Below are positions 14,255 to 22,112 of a DNA stretch of 24,623 bases, in pieces; the stretch's first letter is position 1, and each line of letters opens with the position of its first letter. The stretch comes from a virus: IMG/VR virus record IMGVR_UViG_3300031951_001151, positions 1 to 24,623 of that record; one strand, given 5' to 3'. The notes beneath the pieces are model-generated. The model ran no database searches, was not told where the DNA came from, and saw only the letters and a program-made list of their open reading frames with translations. The position numbers and the translations under genes were made by a program.

Positions 14255-14491
14255 ATGACCACCCCATTGGATGACCACTGTAGGGAATTGGTTAGGGTTG
14301 CAAAGGATGCTGGTGAGAAGGCTGATGCTGAGAAGACATCTGATGCATGCATTGCGGCGTCGGACCGGTACAGGGAAGCCGCGATGGCTGTGATTCTGAC
14401 TAACAACGATGCCTATGAGGCATTGTATGAACGAGCGTGCCATTACTTCGCTAAATTCCGCGAAGTCACATTCCCTCTCACATCTCCTTAG
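14255..14491 (+). CDS. Hypothetical helical protein
   Basis: A 78-residue protein, GTAGGAGGATG before ATG 14255. It is nearly all helical and acidic (RVAKDAGEKADAEKTSDACIAASDRYREAAM). It ends the cassette; a 68-base gap with a palindrome follows, then the structural genes. No motif found, function unknown. Confidence 0.65.
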   Translation: MTTPLDDHCRELVRVAKDAGEKADAEKTSDACIAASDRYREAAMAVILTNNDAYEALYERACHYFAKFREVTFPLTSP

Positions 14492-14528
14492 CTATCCCCA
14501 ATTCATCGAGTCATGTATGCTGTCCACA

Positions 14529-14546
14529 CCGCAACACGTGTTGCGG
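14529..14546. repeat. 18-bp palindrome, perfect copy (20-bp perfect at 14528-14547)
   Basis: ACCGCAACACGTGTTGCGGT followed immediately by AGGAGG, the ribosome binding site of ATG 14560. It stands in the gap between the accessory genes and the virion genes. A possible -10-like TATGCT (14516-14521) precedes it without a matching -35. Confidence 0.95.
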
Positions 14547-14559
14547 TAGGAGGCACACC

Positions 14560-15105
14560 ATGATCGAGCGTATCGTAGCCAATCCGGACCATGAAAATGT
14601 ATTCCCAATCGGGCTTGCCCTAGAGCCCGAGTATGCGGCAATTGCACGCGCGCAAGGCGCCATCCTGCTCCCCTATGATTACGAGTTTGCTATGTGCAAC
14701 CCCATCGGGGCATTCAATAGGGTTGAGTATGGTACCTATTCGGCAAACGGTAGTCGACGAGGGACACCCCTAATTCAATTCCAAGTGAAGGTGGGGGCGA
14801 TGCTGTATGCGGATTGCCTAAGTCGTATTCATTGGGTGGCCTGCATCGTTCCTCGGAACGTTGCAACATCACGGCTGAACGTAAACATGAATGCGATGTT
14901 GCAAGGGGGGCTGAACGTGGTGCATCCGCAGAATGCAACCCCGTCAATCAAGTTCGATCAATTCCAAAGCACAGCTCCCGTATGTATTGGTGGTGAATTC
15001 GACATCAATCCAGTCATTCCGGCGTTCTATGGTTTCGGACTCCACGCGCATTCGGTGTATGACGTAGAATGCTTGTGGGTAGCGATGAGTAGGACTCGGA
15101 GGTAG
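14560..15105 (+). CDS. Hypothetical protein upstream of the portal gene
   Basis: A 181-residue protein with a strong AGGAGG before ATG 14560. It contains long uncharged stretches (IGLALEPEYAAIARAQGAILLPYDYEF) and short beta-type segments, no zinc or nucleotide-binding motif, and two regions rich in Asn and Gln. Being directly before the portal, this position is often used for terminase genes, but there is no Walker motif and no terminase signature. Function unknown. It ends adjacent to the next start. Confidence 0.7.
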   Translation: MIERIVANPDHENVFPIGLALEPEYAAIARAQGAILLPYDYEFAMCNPIGAFNRVEYGTYSANGSRRGTPLIQFQVKVGAMLYADCLSRIHWVACIVPRNVATSRLNVNMNAMLQGGLNVVHPQNATPSIKFDQFQSTAPVCIGGEFDINPVIPAFYGFGLHAHSVYDVECLWVAMSRTRR

Positions 15106-15107
15106 TG

Positions 15108-15359
15108 ATGTTCAATAAGGCGTTGATATGGATTGCGGCAAGATTTGAGAAGCTATCAGTCACACTGAAGTTGAGAGCCCTGAGCAACGATGGCAATTCT
15201 GTCAATGACCGAGTTGTGCCATACCCTCCCATCATATCGACAGACGGACTGAGCATGAGATGTCCACTAACCGAGACTGAGGTACGGCGGGAGATGGTTA
15301 CTAAACCGGAGATGCCTAGTGTGTTGAGGGGCAGTCTCCAAGATAGGATAAAGCGATGA
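15108..15359 (+). CDS. Small hypothetical protein
   Basis: An 83-residue protein. ATG 15108 is chosen over GTG 15105 because GGAGG (15098-15102) is 5 bases from it. The N-terminus FNKALIWIAARFEKLSVTLKLRAL is amphipathic and basic. The stop overlaps the portal ATG (ATGA), so it is coupled to portal expression. No family recognised. Confidence 0.6.
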   Translation: MFNKALIWIAARFEKLSVTLKLRALSNDGNSVNDRVVPYPPIISTDGLSMRCPLTETEVRREMVTKPEMPSVLRGSLQDRIKR

Positions 15360-17488
15360 ACGAGCCTATCGACTACCAATCCGCATATGGGTTCAGCCCT
15401 AACTCTGCAACGTTCAGGGTCGCTAAGCTGGCGGACACTGAACGGTATAAGGAGATGACGTATTGGGAACGGTATTTCCAATGCAAACAACACGACCATA
15501 AGCGGTACGATTTTTCGGGGAGGTTGATAAAGAGTATGGTTGGGTACGCCCAACCACTGCTCTCAACCACAACATCGGTCTACGTACCCCTACAGGAACG
15601 CAGGCCGAGCGTTCCGTATCGCATAGTGCGGATTATCGTCAACTCCTTCACAAAGATGACATTCGGTGAAGGTAGGTTTCCGGACTTCAATGTACCTTCC
15701 GACAAGGACGCTGATGCGTTCGTTGATGAGCTGAGTAAAGTTGCGGGGTTGCCCAGCAAAATGATTCAGGCTCGTAACATCGGAGGGGCTGCGGGAACGG
15801 TGGGGTTGTCGTGGTGTTACCTAAATGGCAATCCGCTCGTAGACGTGCACAACGGTAAGAACTTGTACGTACACGAGTGGGCCGATTGGGTGAACAGGGT
15901 GCCCAATCACGTGACTGAAGTTTACAAGTACCGAAAGGACGTATGGGACCCTGAGAAGAAACAACAAGTGCGAGAGGAGTATTGGTATAGGCGTGATTGG
16001 ACTCCTCAGGCTGATGTGGTGTTTCAAGATGTCAAGGTGAAGGGGTCAGAGGAGCCGAATTGGGTTGTGGACGAAGAGCGGACTAAGCTCCACGATGACG
16101 GCTTCTGCCACTTTATTTGGATTCGCAATTTACCCGGTACGGACGATTCCCAAGATGGGTTGCCGGACTGTGAAGGAGTGTGGGAACAATCAGACTCCCT
16201 CGATATGGCGTGGAGTGTGTTATGCAGGGGTACGATTCTGAATCTCGACCCCACACTCAAGCTCAAAATGGACCCCGAAGCGATTGATTACGCGTTCGTG
16301 CGTAAGGGGTCTGACCAGGCGATTGTTACGGGTAAAGACGGAGACGCCTCGTACTTGGAGTTGGCGGGTACGAGTGTGAATGCCGGACTGTCGCTTGTGA
16401 AGGAGTTACGTACACAAATTCTCGAAACGACTGAGTGTGTGATTCCGGACCCCGATAAGATTGCGGCAGCCGGTACGAGTGCAGTTGCCCTCAAAATGAT
16501 CTATGCCCTTATGTTGGGGAAAACTGACATCTTGAGGGAGCAATATGGGAAAGCACTGCACGAGTTGGTTCGACAGATGCTTATGGTTGCTCAGAAATAC
16601 TACAGTCCTCATGAAGAGCAGATTGTTGATGAGACTACTGGTGAGGTGAAGACCGAACTAGTGCAGGGCATTGTCAATCTACCGCTCAAGGTTGTTGAGA
16701 CGGAATCCGAAGACCCTGATAGCAACGAAATAACCATCACACTTGAACCTCACAATCCTGGGAGCAATTCCCAAATTGAACTTGTGTGGGGACCGTATTT
16801 CAAACCAACTGCCGATGACCATCAGAAGATTGCGACTACGTTGGTTCAGGCCACGGGCGGTAAAGCATTCTGTGGTACGAAGACCGCAATTGATGTCTTT
16901 GCTGCGGTATTGTCTCGCGACCCAAGTAAGATGCTTGAGGATCTGAAACATGACGAACACGCTACCCGTCAAGCCGCAATGGAGATTGCGACCGATATGG
17001 ATGCGGCAATGAATGCAGGGGGTGAAACTGAACCGCCAGAACTTGAAGATCCGGTATCTCAGGAGGCGGCAGCACAGCAACCACAACCCCCAGCAATGCC
17101 GGGGGCTCCTGCTGCTCCTCAGCAGCCTCTACAACAGATGCCCCGTATCAACATTACTGCTACCGACGTGGCTTCAATCGTGCTCGTAAACGAGGCGCGT
17201 GCGAGCCAAGGATTGGGACCTATGGTGAAGCCGGATGGTTCGATGGATCCGGATGGTTTCATGACCGTAGCGCTGTTCAAGGCTAAGACTGCAAACATCC
17301 TTGCGGCAGTCGCTAACGCGGAGAAGGGTCAGGTTGGAATCAAGTCTGCAAACGAACCACCCCCAGCACCGTTCGGTGGTAATGGCCCTCCGCAAAAGGG
17401 ACCCCCTCAAAAGGGACCCCCTCAAAAGGGACCCCCTAATGCTCCTCCGGATGAGAAGCAATTTCCCCCCGATGCGGAATCGAAGTAA
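15356..17488 (+). CDS. Portal protein
   Basis: A 710-residue protein, large for a portal but within range. Sequence from 75 to 420 matches the SPP1 gp6-like portal pattern: VPYRIVRIIVNSFTKMTFGEGRFP near 83, a wing and clip region with many Trp and Asp, and a long stem with LVKELRTQILETTECVIPDPDK near 342-363. The portal forms the dodecameric DNA gate of the head. Its C-terminal 150 residues are low-complexity, Pro/Gln/Ala-rich, ending in three exact 15-bp tandem repeats (17393-17437) that encode QKGPP units. The start overlaps the previous gene. Confidence 0.88.
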   Translation: MNEPIDYQSAYGFSPNSATFRVAKLADTERYKEMTYWERYFQCKQHDHKRYDFSGRLIKSMVGYAQPLLSTTTSVYVPLQERRPSVPYRIVRIIVNSFTKMTFGEGRFPDFNVPSDKDADAFVDELSKVAGLPSKMIQARNIGGAAGTVGLSWCYLNGNPLVDVHNGKNLYVHEWADWVNRVPNHVTEVYKYRKDVWDPEKKQQVREEYWYRRDWTPQADVVFQDVKVKGSEEPNWVVDEERTKLHDDGFCHFIWIRNLPGTDDSQDGLPDCEGVWEQSDSLDMAWSVLCRGTILNLDPTLKLKMDPEAIDYAFVRKGSDQAIVTGKDGDASYLELAGTSVNAGLSLVKELRTQILETTECVIPDPDKIAAAGTSAVALKMIYALMLGKTDILREQYGKALHELVRQMLMVAQKYYSPHEEQIVDETTGEVKTELVQGIVNLPLKVVETESEDPDSNEITITLEPHNPGSNSQIELVWGPYFKPTADDHQKIATTLVQATGGKAFCGTKTAIDVFAAVLSRDPSKMLEDLKHDEHATRQAAMEIATDMDAAMNAGGETEPPELEDPVSQEAAAQQPQPPAMPGAPAAPQQPLQQMPRINITATDVASIVLVNEARASQGLGPMVKPDGSMDPDGFMTVALFKAKTANILAAVANAEKGQVGIKSANEPPPAPFGGNGPPQKGPPQKGPPQKGPPNAPPDEKQFPPDAESK
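17393..17437. repeat. Three tandem 15-bp repeats in the portal gene
   Basis: Three perfect units of CAAAAGGGACCCCCT at 17393, 17408 and 17423, encoding repeated QKGPP in frame. The exact nucleotide identity suggests recent slippage. Copy number probably varies between related phages. Confidence 0.9.
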
Positions 17489-17497
17489 CCTGTCGGC

Positions 17498-18649
17498 ATG
17501 GCCGATCCATCTCCCAAACGTAAACGCCCCCAAGTAGAATCCGAAACAGTGCGAGCGCAACGCCCGGTCGTGTACTCGCGCGCGGCCGCAACACGTGTTG
17601 CGGAAGCCGAGTTATTGAATCGGAGACAAGCCACCGATTACGCGAGCAAAGTCGGAATCGATAAGGTCAAAAAGACTTTGAACGATGCGCGTGAAGACCT
17701 AAAGGATCGAACGCGTAAGCTGCATCCGGCCTTAGGTGACGACACCTTCACAGCCATGCATCTGAAAGCAACTATGATTCAGATTGATATTGTGGTTGGG
17801 AACATGAAGCCGGATATTGCGTCAGCCGTGAGTGAGTCAAAGCAGATTGCGGCAGATAGGGCGCAAGAGAACAGTCTGAAGACGCTAAGTGCCATTGACT
17901 CACGGTTTGAAGGGTTGGTTAGGGGCATGCCGTTGGAGGTTGCGATGCAGTTCGACCCGGATGCCGTGGGTAAGAATGCATCGATACTTAGACGTCTAAT
18001 GGAATCACCAGAATCCGACTCAGTAGGGAATGCCATTATGGAGCGGTATGGGACCGCCGTAGTGGGTGCATTTGAGGATAAGTTGAGAGTCGGTATGGTG
18101 ACCGGTAAGTCGTTTGCGGAAATGCGCGAGGACTTGATAGCGGAGTCTACTTGGCTACAGTCACAACCCATGTATTGGGCTCAACGGATAGTGCGCACTG
18201 AAGTGATGGGTGCCTATTCGAGAGCTGCATTGGAGAATGCTAAAGATGCCAATAAGATTCTAGGCGATATGGTCAAGATTCTGGTGGCGGGGTTTGATGA
18301 CCGTACCGCATGGGACTCATATCAGGTGCATGGACAAATTAGGAAGTTGAGCGAGCCGTTTGAGTGGATAACCCGAGACGGCCAACGCATAGCCTATATG
18401 ACTCCCCCTAACCGCCCCAATGACCGCGAAACCGTAATCTATCACAGGGTTGTGATGCCAATTCCTGATGACCTGAAACCGGTATCTGATGCGGAATATG
18501 AGGCGGTGTTTGTGAAGCAATGTAAGAGCAAGAAGAACAAGTCTCCATCACCCCCCGCACGCCCGCGTATGACAACCGTCCCCCTAACATGGTTTGGGAC
18601 TGGTATTCCGGACGACATGCAATCCGATTTCGAAGCGGCTAGTGAGTGA
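17498..18649 (+). CDS. MuF-like minor head protein
   Basis: A 383-residue protein directly after the portal. The C-terminal half carries the MuF signature: WAQRIVRTEVMGAYSRAALENAK (227-249), then FDDRTAWDSYQVHGQI (266-281), EWITRDGQRIAYMTPPNRPND (289-309), with conserved Arg, Asp and His residues. The N-terminal part is helical. MuF proteins connect to the portal or are packaged as head-internal proteins. The start ATG 17498 has no clear ribosome binding site; coupling to the portal stop 10 bases before is likely. Residues 30-35 (AATRVA) are encoded by a palindrome copy. Confidence 0.88.
   Translation: MADPSPKRKRPQVESETVRAQRPVVYSRAAATRVAEAELLNRRQATDYASKVGIDKVKKTLNDAREDLKDRTRKLHPALGDDTFTAMHLKATMIQIDIVVGNMKPDIASAVSESKQIAADRAQENSLKTLSAIDSRFEGLVRGMPLEVAMQFDPDAVGKNASILRRLMESPESDSVGNAIMERYGTAVVGAFEDKLRVGMVTGKSFAEMREDLIAESTWLQSQPMYWAQRIVRTEVMGAYSRAALENAKDANKILGDMVKILVAGFDDRTAWDSYQVHGQIRKLSEPFEWITRDGQRIAYMTPPNRPNDRETVIYHRVVMPIPDDLKPVSDAEYEAVFVKQCKSKKNKSPSPPARPRMTTVPLTWFGTGIPDDMQSDFEAASE
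17586..17603. repeat. 18-bp palindrome, perfect copy, inside the MuF-like gene
   Basis: CCGCAACACGTGTTGCGG at 88 bases after the ATG, in the non-conserved N-terminal part of the MuF-like gene. It is the only good copy whose left flanking base is G rather than A. Together with the copies at 4774 and 10665 it encodes Ala-Thr-Arg-Val-Ala. Confidence 0.95.
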
Positions 18650-18677
18650 TGTAGAATCACATTGAAAGGACTGCAAC

Positions 18678-18869
18678 ATGCCTATGAAGAACATGACCAA
18701 TGGGACGCCAAATCTGACCAGTCAGAGCAAGAAGAAGGCATACGAATCAGAAGGTGTGACATCTGAGATGGTAACCAAATTGCCATTCATGGATGAGGTT
18801 GGGGACGACCATGAACCCGCCATCGAATGGCCTGAAGTGGATACGCCAACCGTTTTCAAGGTGAAGTGA
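18678..18869 (+). CDS. Small hypothetical acidic protein
   Basis: A 63-residue protein; GAAAGGA 8 bases before ATG 18678. Polar and acidic in its second half (VGDDHEPAIEWPEVDTP). A TAGAAT (18652-18657) lies 20 bases upstream, a possible -10 without a convincing -35. The stop overlaps the next start (TGATG). Function unknown. Confidence 0.6.
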   Translation: MPMKNMTNGTPNLTSQSKKKAYESEGVTSEMVTKLPFMDEVGDDHEPAIEWPEVDTPTVFKVK

Positions 18870-19483
18870 TGGCTGAACAATCTCGTGATGATAAGGGGCG
18901 ATTTGCCGGGGGATCTGGAGGGTCTTCTGGTTCATTTGGTAAACAGATGAAAGCATTTGGGGAAAGGGGTGGTGCGAATGCTGAACGCGGATTGGCAAAT
19001 ATAGGGCAATCCGCGAAAATGAAAGGGCACGACAAAGCATTCAAAGATGCGAGTGCCCGCGCAAACACTGAGAATACATCTCAATCGCACCGCGAAGCGG
19101 CATCGCGAGCGAAAGCTGCGGGTGAAGTTGCAACGCGTGAACGACAACCCGCCAGTGAATACAAACGCGCTCACGAAGAGCATAGTGAAAAGGCCGCCGA
19201 TTTAGAACGTAAGGAGATTCAATCATTAGGCGATAAGTCGACACACACGGCTCGTGCCGAAGAGGCCAGTAAATCTGCTGATAAGGTAGGAGCTTCGGCG
19301 AAAACGCGTGACGATCATAATCGGGCATTTGATGCACATTCGCACGCATCAACCATGCACGGTAAAGCGCGAAACGAAGCAATGCGAGCAGGCAAAAAAG
19401 ACTTAGCAGAACGGCACGGGTCTGAAATGAAGAGGCACTATAACGCGGCTGAGAAACATAGCGATATTGCGGATTCACTATAA
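18869..19483 (+). CDS. Ala/Lys/His-rich repetitive virion-associated protein
   Basis: A 204-residue protein starting at ATG 18869, overlapping the previous stop. After the N-terminal RDDKGRFAGGSGGSSGSFG it is built from loosely repeated helical units with His, Ala, Glu and Lys at regular spacing (for example AHEEHSEKAADLE, AFDAHSHASTMHGKA, AAEKHSDIA). Such sequences occur beside MuF genes and may be head-internal or assembly proteins; there is no enzyme motif. It ends one base before a palindrome copy. Confidence 0.6.
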   Translation: MAEQSRDDKGRFAGGSGGSSGSFGKQMKAFGERGGANAERGLANIGQSAKMKGHDKAFKDASARANTENTSQSHREAASRAKAAGEVATRERQPASEYKRAHEEHSEKAADLERKEIQSLGDKSTHTARAEEASKSADKVGASAKTRDDHNRAFDAHSHASTMHGKARNEAMRAGKKDLAERHGSEMKRHYNAAEKHSDIADSL

Positions 19484-19501
19484 CCGCAACACGTGTTGCG
19501 G
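19484..19501. repeat. 18-bp palindrome, perfect copy
   Basis: CCGCAACACGTGTTGCGG begins directly after the TAA of the preceding gene and ends 11 bases before ATG 19513. The right arm runs into GAGAGG, the likely ribosome binding site. Confidence 0.95.
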
Positions 19502-19512
19502 AGAGGCCAACA

Positions 19513-19809
19513 ATGTCTGAATCGTTGAAAGCGTTAGCTCGCAAAATTCAGAAGGCTAGGGAGGAAGCCCTCAATAACTTGTCGAGAGCCGCTAAACAAC
19601 AATCGGAAGAACAGCAGTCCATCTTGGACTCAATGTCCAATGTCAAGCGGCGATTGACTGGCAGCGGTGATGCTGCCAATATCTCCAAGCGTGTGTTGAC
19701 TCAGCTCTCCAGGTCTGAGCGCGCATATAAGGGTTGGGAAACCCGCCGAAACAACAAGGAGCAAGACAATGGCAATGGGACAACAGACGGGGACAGCGAA
19801 TCACTCTGA
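19513..19809 (+). CDS. Hypothetical helical protein
   Basis: A 98-residue protein, GGAGAGG before ATG 19513. Rich in Gln, Lys and Arg with likely helices (LKALARKIQKAREEALNNL) and a RSERAYKGWETRR segment that I recognise as common in phage and virion-related small proteins. The tail is disordered. It overlaps the next gene by 41 bases in another frame. Function unknown. Confidence 0.62.
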   Translation: MSESLKALARKIQKAREEALNNLSRAAKQQSEEQQSILDSMSNVKRRLTGSGDAANISKRVLTQLSRSERAYKGWETRRNNKEQDNGNGTTDGDSESL

Positions 19810-19990
19810 TGCGGATACGCAATGTGTCCAGAAAGACGGAGACACCACGAAGGAACCCGATGTGAACAGCAAGTTCACCGCCGAAGGTGGGGTATCCATC
19901 TTTGATGACCTGGAAGCCGGTAAGGAGTCGGGGTTTGACGAAGGTGTCGGGTCGATTGGTGTTGGGAAGAAACCATTCAACGTCCGATAA
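19769..19990 (+). CDS. Small hypothetical protein
   Basis: A 73-residue protein with AAGGAG before ATG 19769, overlapping the previous gene by 41 bases. Acidic and Gly-rich, with SIFDDLEAGKESGFDEG in its centre and no hydrophobic core; likely disordered or an assembly factor. Unusually long overlap but a clear ribosome binding site, so I accept it at moderate confidence. Confidence 0.55.
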   Translation: MAMGQQTGTANHSDADTQCVQKDGDTTKEPDVNSKFTAEGGVSIFDDLEAGKESGFDEGVGSIGVGKKPFNVR

Positions 19991-19999
19991 GGAGCAATC

Positions 20000-20410
20000 A
20001 TGGGCCAGACTCGTCTCGACGGAAGTCTACAAGCGGGACCCCCTAACGCATCTGAAGGGACGTTTCCGGCTTCCCAAACAACCATCCCATTGGTACTGAC
20101 TCCTAATCCCAAACCGTGGCAAGTCGCTGAACCTACGTTGACGCGTAGGGTCAATTCACCATCCCCATCCTGGAAGACCCTATCGGGTATTGGGGCGAAT
20201 GACACCGTAACTGAGGCTCATTTCATTTATCTGCGTACTGATTCGCAGTTGTCGGTGCGAATTACGCAAGAAGTGAATGGGGACCCCGTAACCGCAACCC
20301 TGAATGTTCGTGGGTTGCTAATTCTCGAAGTGTCTGACTCCGAACCAATCACATTGGTTGAAGTACAGGGCACCGCAACACTCGATTTCTACGCACAAGG
20401 ACAGAGGTGA
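20000..20410 (+). CDS. Probable virion protein, beta-rich
   Basis: A 136-residue protein, AAGGAG before ATG 20000. Predicted mostly beta strands with conserved-looking repeats (SVRITQEVNGDPVTATLNVRGLLILEV; VEVQGTATLDFYAQ). It lies in the head region before the scaffold and could be a capsid decoration or fibre-type protein. It also holds a half-palindrome-like ACCGCAACAC near 20371, which I regard as chance. Confidence 0.6.
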   Translation: MGQTRLDGSLQAGPPNASEGTFPASQTTIPLVLTPNPKPWQVAEPTLTRRVNSPSPSWKTLSGIGANDTVTEAHFIYLRTDSQLSVRITQEVNGDPVTATLNVRGLLILEVSDSEPITLVEVQGTATLDFYAQGQR

Positions 20411-20413
20411 TAC

Positions 20414-21043
20414 ATGAGCACTGTGAAAGAGTCTTTTGATCAAGCCAACCCGAACACCATCGCCGATCTGCTGAGGGCAATTGGGTTCGGAAACGTGTTG
20501 GCGGGACTGCGACGTCAGGTCATTCGAGCGTCGTTGTCTTCACACAAGTTGGTTCTGCCCAACATCATGAAGTGTCAGCGCCTTGTTGGCGTGTACGCAC
20601 GTGTGGGAACGGGCACTCCCGGTGCACAATCAATTCAGACTGTCGGGGCAACTCCATCGGCCGGACAGGTTGCTCAGACCCATACGGGTGACGTGTTGTT
20701 CGCATCGGCCGATGCGTGGACAGAAGTTGATGTGGAGTACGAGCCCGTATTGGGTGAAGTGGTCTCGCTCTCATCCAAGCCCGTTGTGTCCAATACGTTC
20801 TCCGCTCCAGGTGCACTGACCCTCATCTCTGCCGTTGGGTACACGAGTGCAGGCGCCACGGTAGCCCTCACGGTTGTGGCTCCCGGTACGTCGGTGACGA
20901 CCGGACAAGTCGCACTCGCTGCGAGCAAGAATGCAGTCAACTTCGCATCCGCAGACTCCATCGTTCGCGCAGACGCTGTCTATATCAAGGGCTACGCGAG
21001 CGAACCCGGTGCCGTATTGGCATCCACGAGCAACATTCTGTAA
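20414..21043 (+). CDS. Probable virion protein, unknown
   Basis: A 209-residue protein; GAGGTGA before ATG 20414. After a helical N-terminus (IADLLRAIGFGNVLAGL), the rest is Ser/Thr/Val/Ala/Gly-rich with beta-strand character and few charges, as in virion structural or decoration proteins. C-ending codons are prominent here, as in the capsid gene. Position between the MuF region and the scaffold supports a role in the head. Not identified further. Confidence 0.6.
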   Translation: MSTVKESFDQANPNTIADLLRAIGFGNVLAGLRRQVIRASLSSHKLVLPNIMKCQRLVGVYARVGTGTPGAQSIQTVGATPSAGQVAQTHTGDVLFASADAWTEVDVEYEPVLGEVVSLSSKPVVSNTFSAPGALTLISAVGYTSAGATVALTVVAPGTSVTTGQVALAASKNAVNFASADSIVRADAVYIKGYASEPGAVLASTSNIL

Positions 21044-21077
21044 TCCGCTGTAGGTCAGTTCAATCAGGAGGCCCCTC

Positions 21078-21938
21078 ATGCCCACTAAATCGACAGATAC
21101 CAACGAGTTCATTTCATCTCTGGTCAACCCGGTTGTTACCGAAGGTTCGGGCGGTAGTGCGGACGGTTCGGAGACTAAGTCGGATACCAAACAAGGCGAG
21201 ACTAAGTCGGATACCAAAGAGACCAAGTCCGGCTCAGACGAAACCAAACCAGAAACCAAACGGAAGGCCGATGACGGCGAGGATGTAGATGTGGATGAGA
21301 ATGAGCGCGTCACAATGACGTTCGCTCAGTTTCAGAAGCGTCTCAAGCAAGCCCAGCGAGCAGTTCTGCGCGGTACGTTTGAATCCGATGATGTTCAGAA
21401 GATCCGGAAAGACTGGGAGAAGTCACAAGCGGCGCTGAAGGAACTCAATGAGATCAAGAAGTCGAGAATGGATGAGGTTGAAAGGGCGAAGAAGGAAGCC
21501 GAGGAAGCCAAACTCCAACTCGCTGAGCTTGAGAATTCGGTGAAGGAACGTGAGCTGAATGACCTAGCTAACCGGGGCGAACAGGAAGTCCTGAACGTGG
21601 CAAAGAAGTTCATTCATTCCGACTACATCGAGGATGCTGTGCTGCTATTCCAGGGACACCTTGGGAAGTTGAGTGAAGCTGAGTTGGAGCAACTAACGCC
21701 TGAGAGTGTCAATTCGTGGTTCAAGGATTACGTCAAACGGCGTCCTGCATTGGCCGTCTCAAGTGGCGAGAAGTCGGATAAACCGCAGCCTCGTCCAATC
21801 AATAGTGGGGCTGCCCCAAACAAGCCAAATTCGGATGACAAGTCCGCACTTGCGAAGACCCCACGTCCTGGGCAACCCAATTCAATGACTCGTGCGGAAT
21901 GGGATGATTTCAAGCGTCGCAATGGCTTGGATTACTAA
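21078..21938 (+). CDS. Scaffolding-like protein
   Basis: A 286-residue acidic protein with CAGGAGG before ATG 21078, directly before the major capsid gene. The N-terminal 75 residues are Ser/Thr/Lys/Asp-rich and repetitive (ETKSDTK coded by a 21-bp repeat at 21171 and 21198). Residues 95-160 form a coiled coil (KKSRMDEVERAKKEAEEAKLQ). The C-terminus ends TRAEWDDFKRRNGLDY, a short basic end as in capsid scaffolds that bind the coat protein. Scaffold role follows from composition, size and place. No protease motif seen. Confidence 0.75.
   Translation: MPTKSTDTNEFISSLVNPVVTEGSGGSADGSETKSDTKQGETKSDTKETKSGSDETKPETKRKADDGEDVDVDENERVTMTFAQFQKRLKQAQRAVLRGTFESDDVQKIRKDWEKSQAALKELNEIKKSRMDEVERAKKEAEEAKLQLAELENSVKERELNDLANRGEQEVLNVAKKFIHSDYIEDAVLLFQGHLGKLSEAELEQLTPESVNSWFKDYVKRRPALAVSSGEKSDKPQPRPINSGAAPNKPNSDDKSALAKTPRPGQPNSMTRAEWDDFKRRNGLDY
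21171..21218. repeat. Two 21-bp direct repeats in the scaffold gene
   Basis: GAGACTAAGTCGGATACCAA(A) occurs at 21171-21191 and again at 21198-21218 (period 27), coding for ETKSDTK twice within a disordered N-terminal region. Confidence 0.85.
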
Positions 21939-21949
21939 TCCCTCCTTCA

Positions 21950-21967
21950 CCGCAATACGTGTTGCGG
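21950..21967. repeat. 18-bp palindrome, copy with one mismatch (20-bp symmetric ends at 21949-21968)
   Basis: CCGCAATACGTGTTGCGG, one change in the left half, flanked by A and T. It is about 145 bases before the capsid ATG, and 22 bases upstream of a candidate -35 box. It is the copy furthest from its gene. Confidence 0.9.
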
Positions 21968-21979
21968 TGCACTCCCCAA

Positions 21980-22017
21980 CAATCAACGATTGACAAGTTC
22001 CTATGACGGAATATCGT
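21980..22017 (+). promoter_or_regulatory. Candidate promoter for the major capsid gene
   Basis: TTGACA (21990-21995) is followed after 16 bases by TATCGT (22012-22017), a TANNNT-type -10. The -35 overlaps the right arm of a small inverted repeat CAATC-AAC-GATTG (21980-21992), a possible operator. The resulting leader would be about 90 bases. It is the best-scoring box pair I found by eye; transcription start is not proven. Confidence 0.45.
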
Positions 22018-22112
22018 CGTAGTGTTGATATGCTCCACCACGCGACGACGGCGGCAACGGTCGGTTCGGGAGCACGCATAGCGTCACTCACACCGATTCA
22101 AGGAGAGTCCAA

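Noticed and set aside
20371-20380. ACCGCAACAC as a palindrome half-site
   Set aside because: It lies in the middle of a coding region with no right arm, CATAAC tail or nearby start; a 10-base match is plausible by chance in this sequence.
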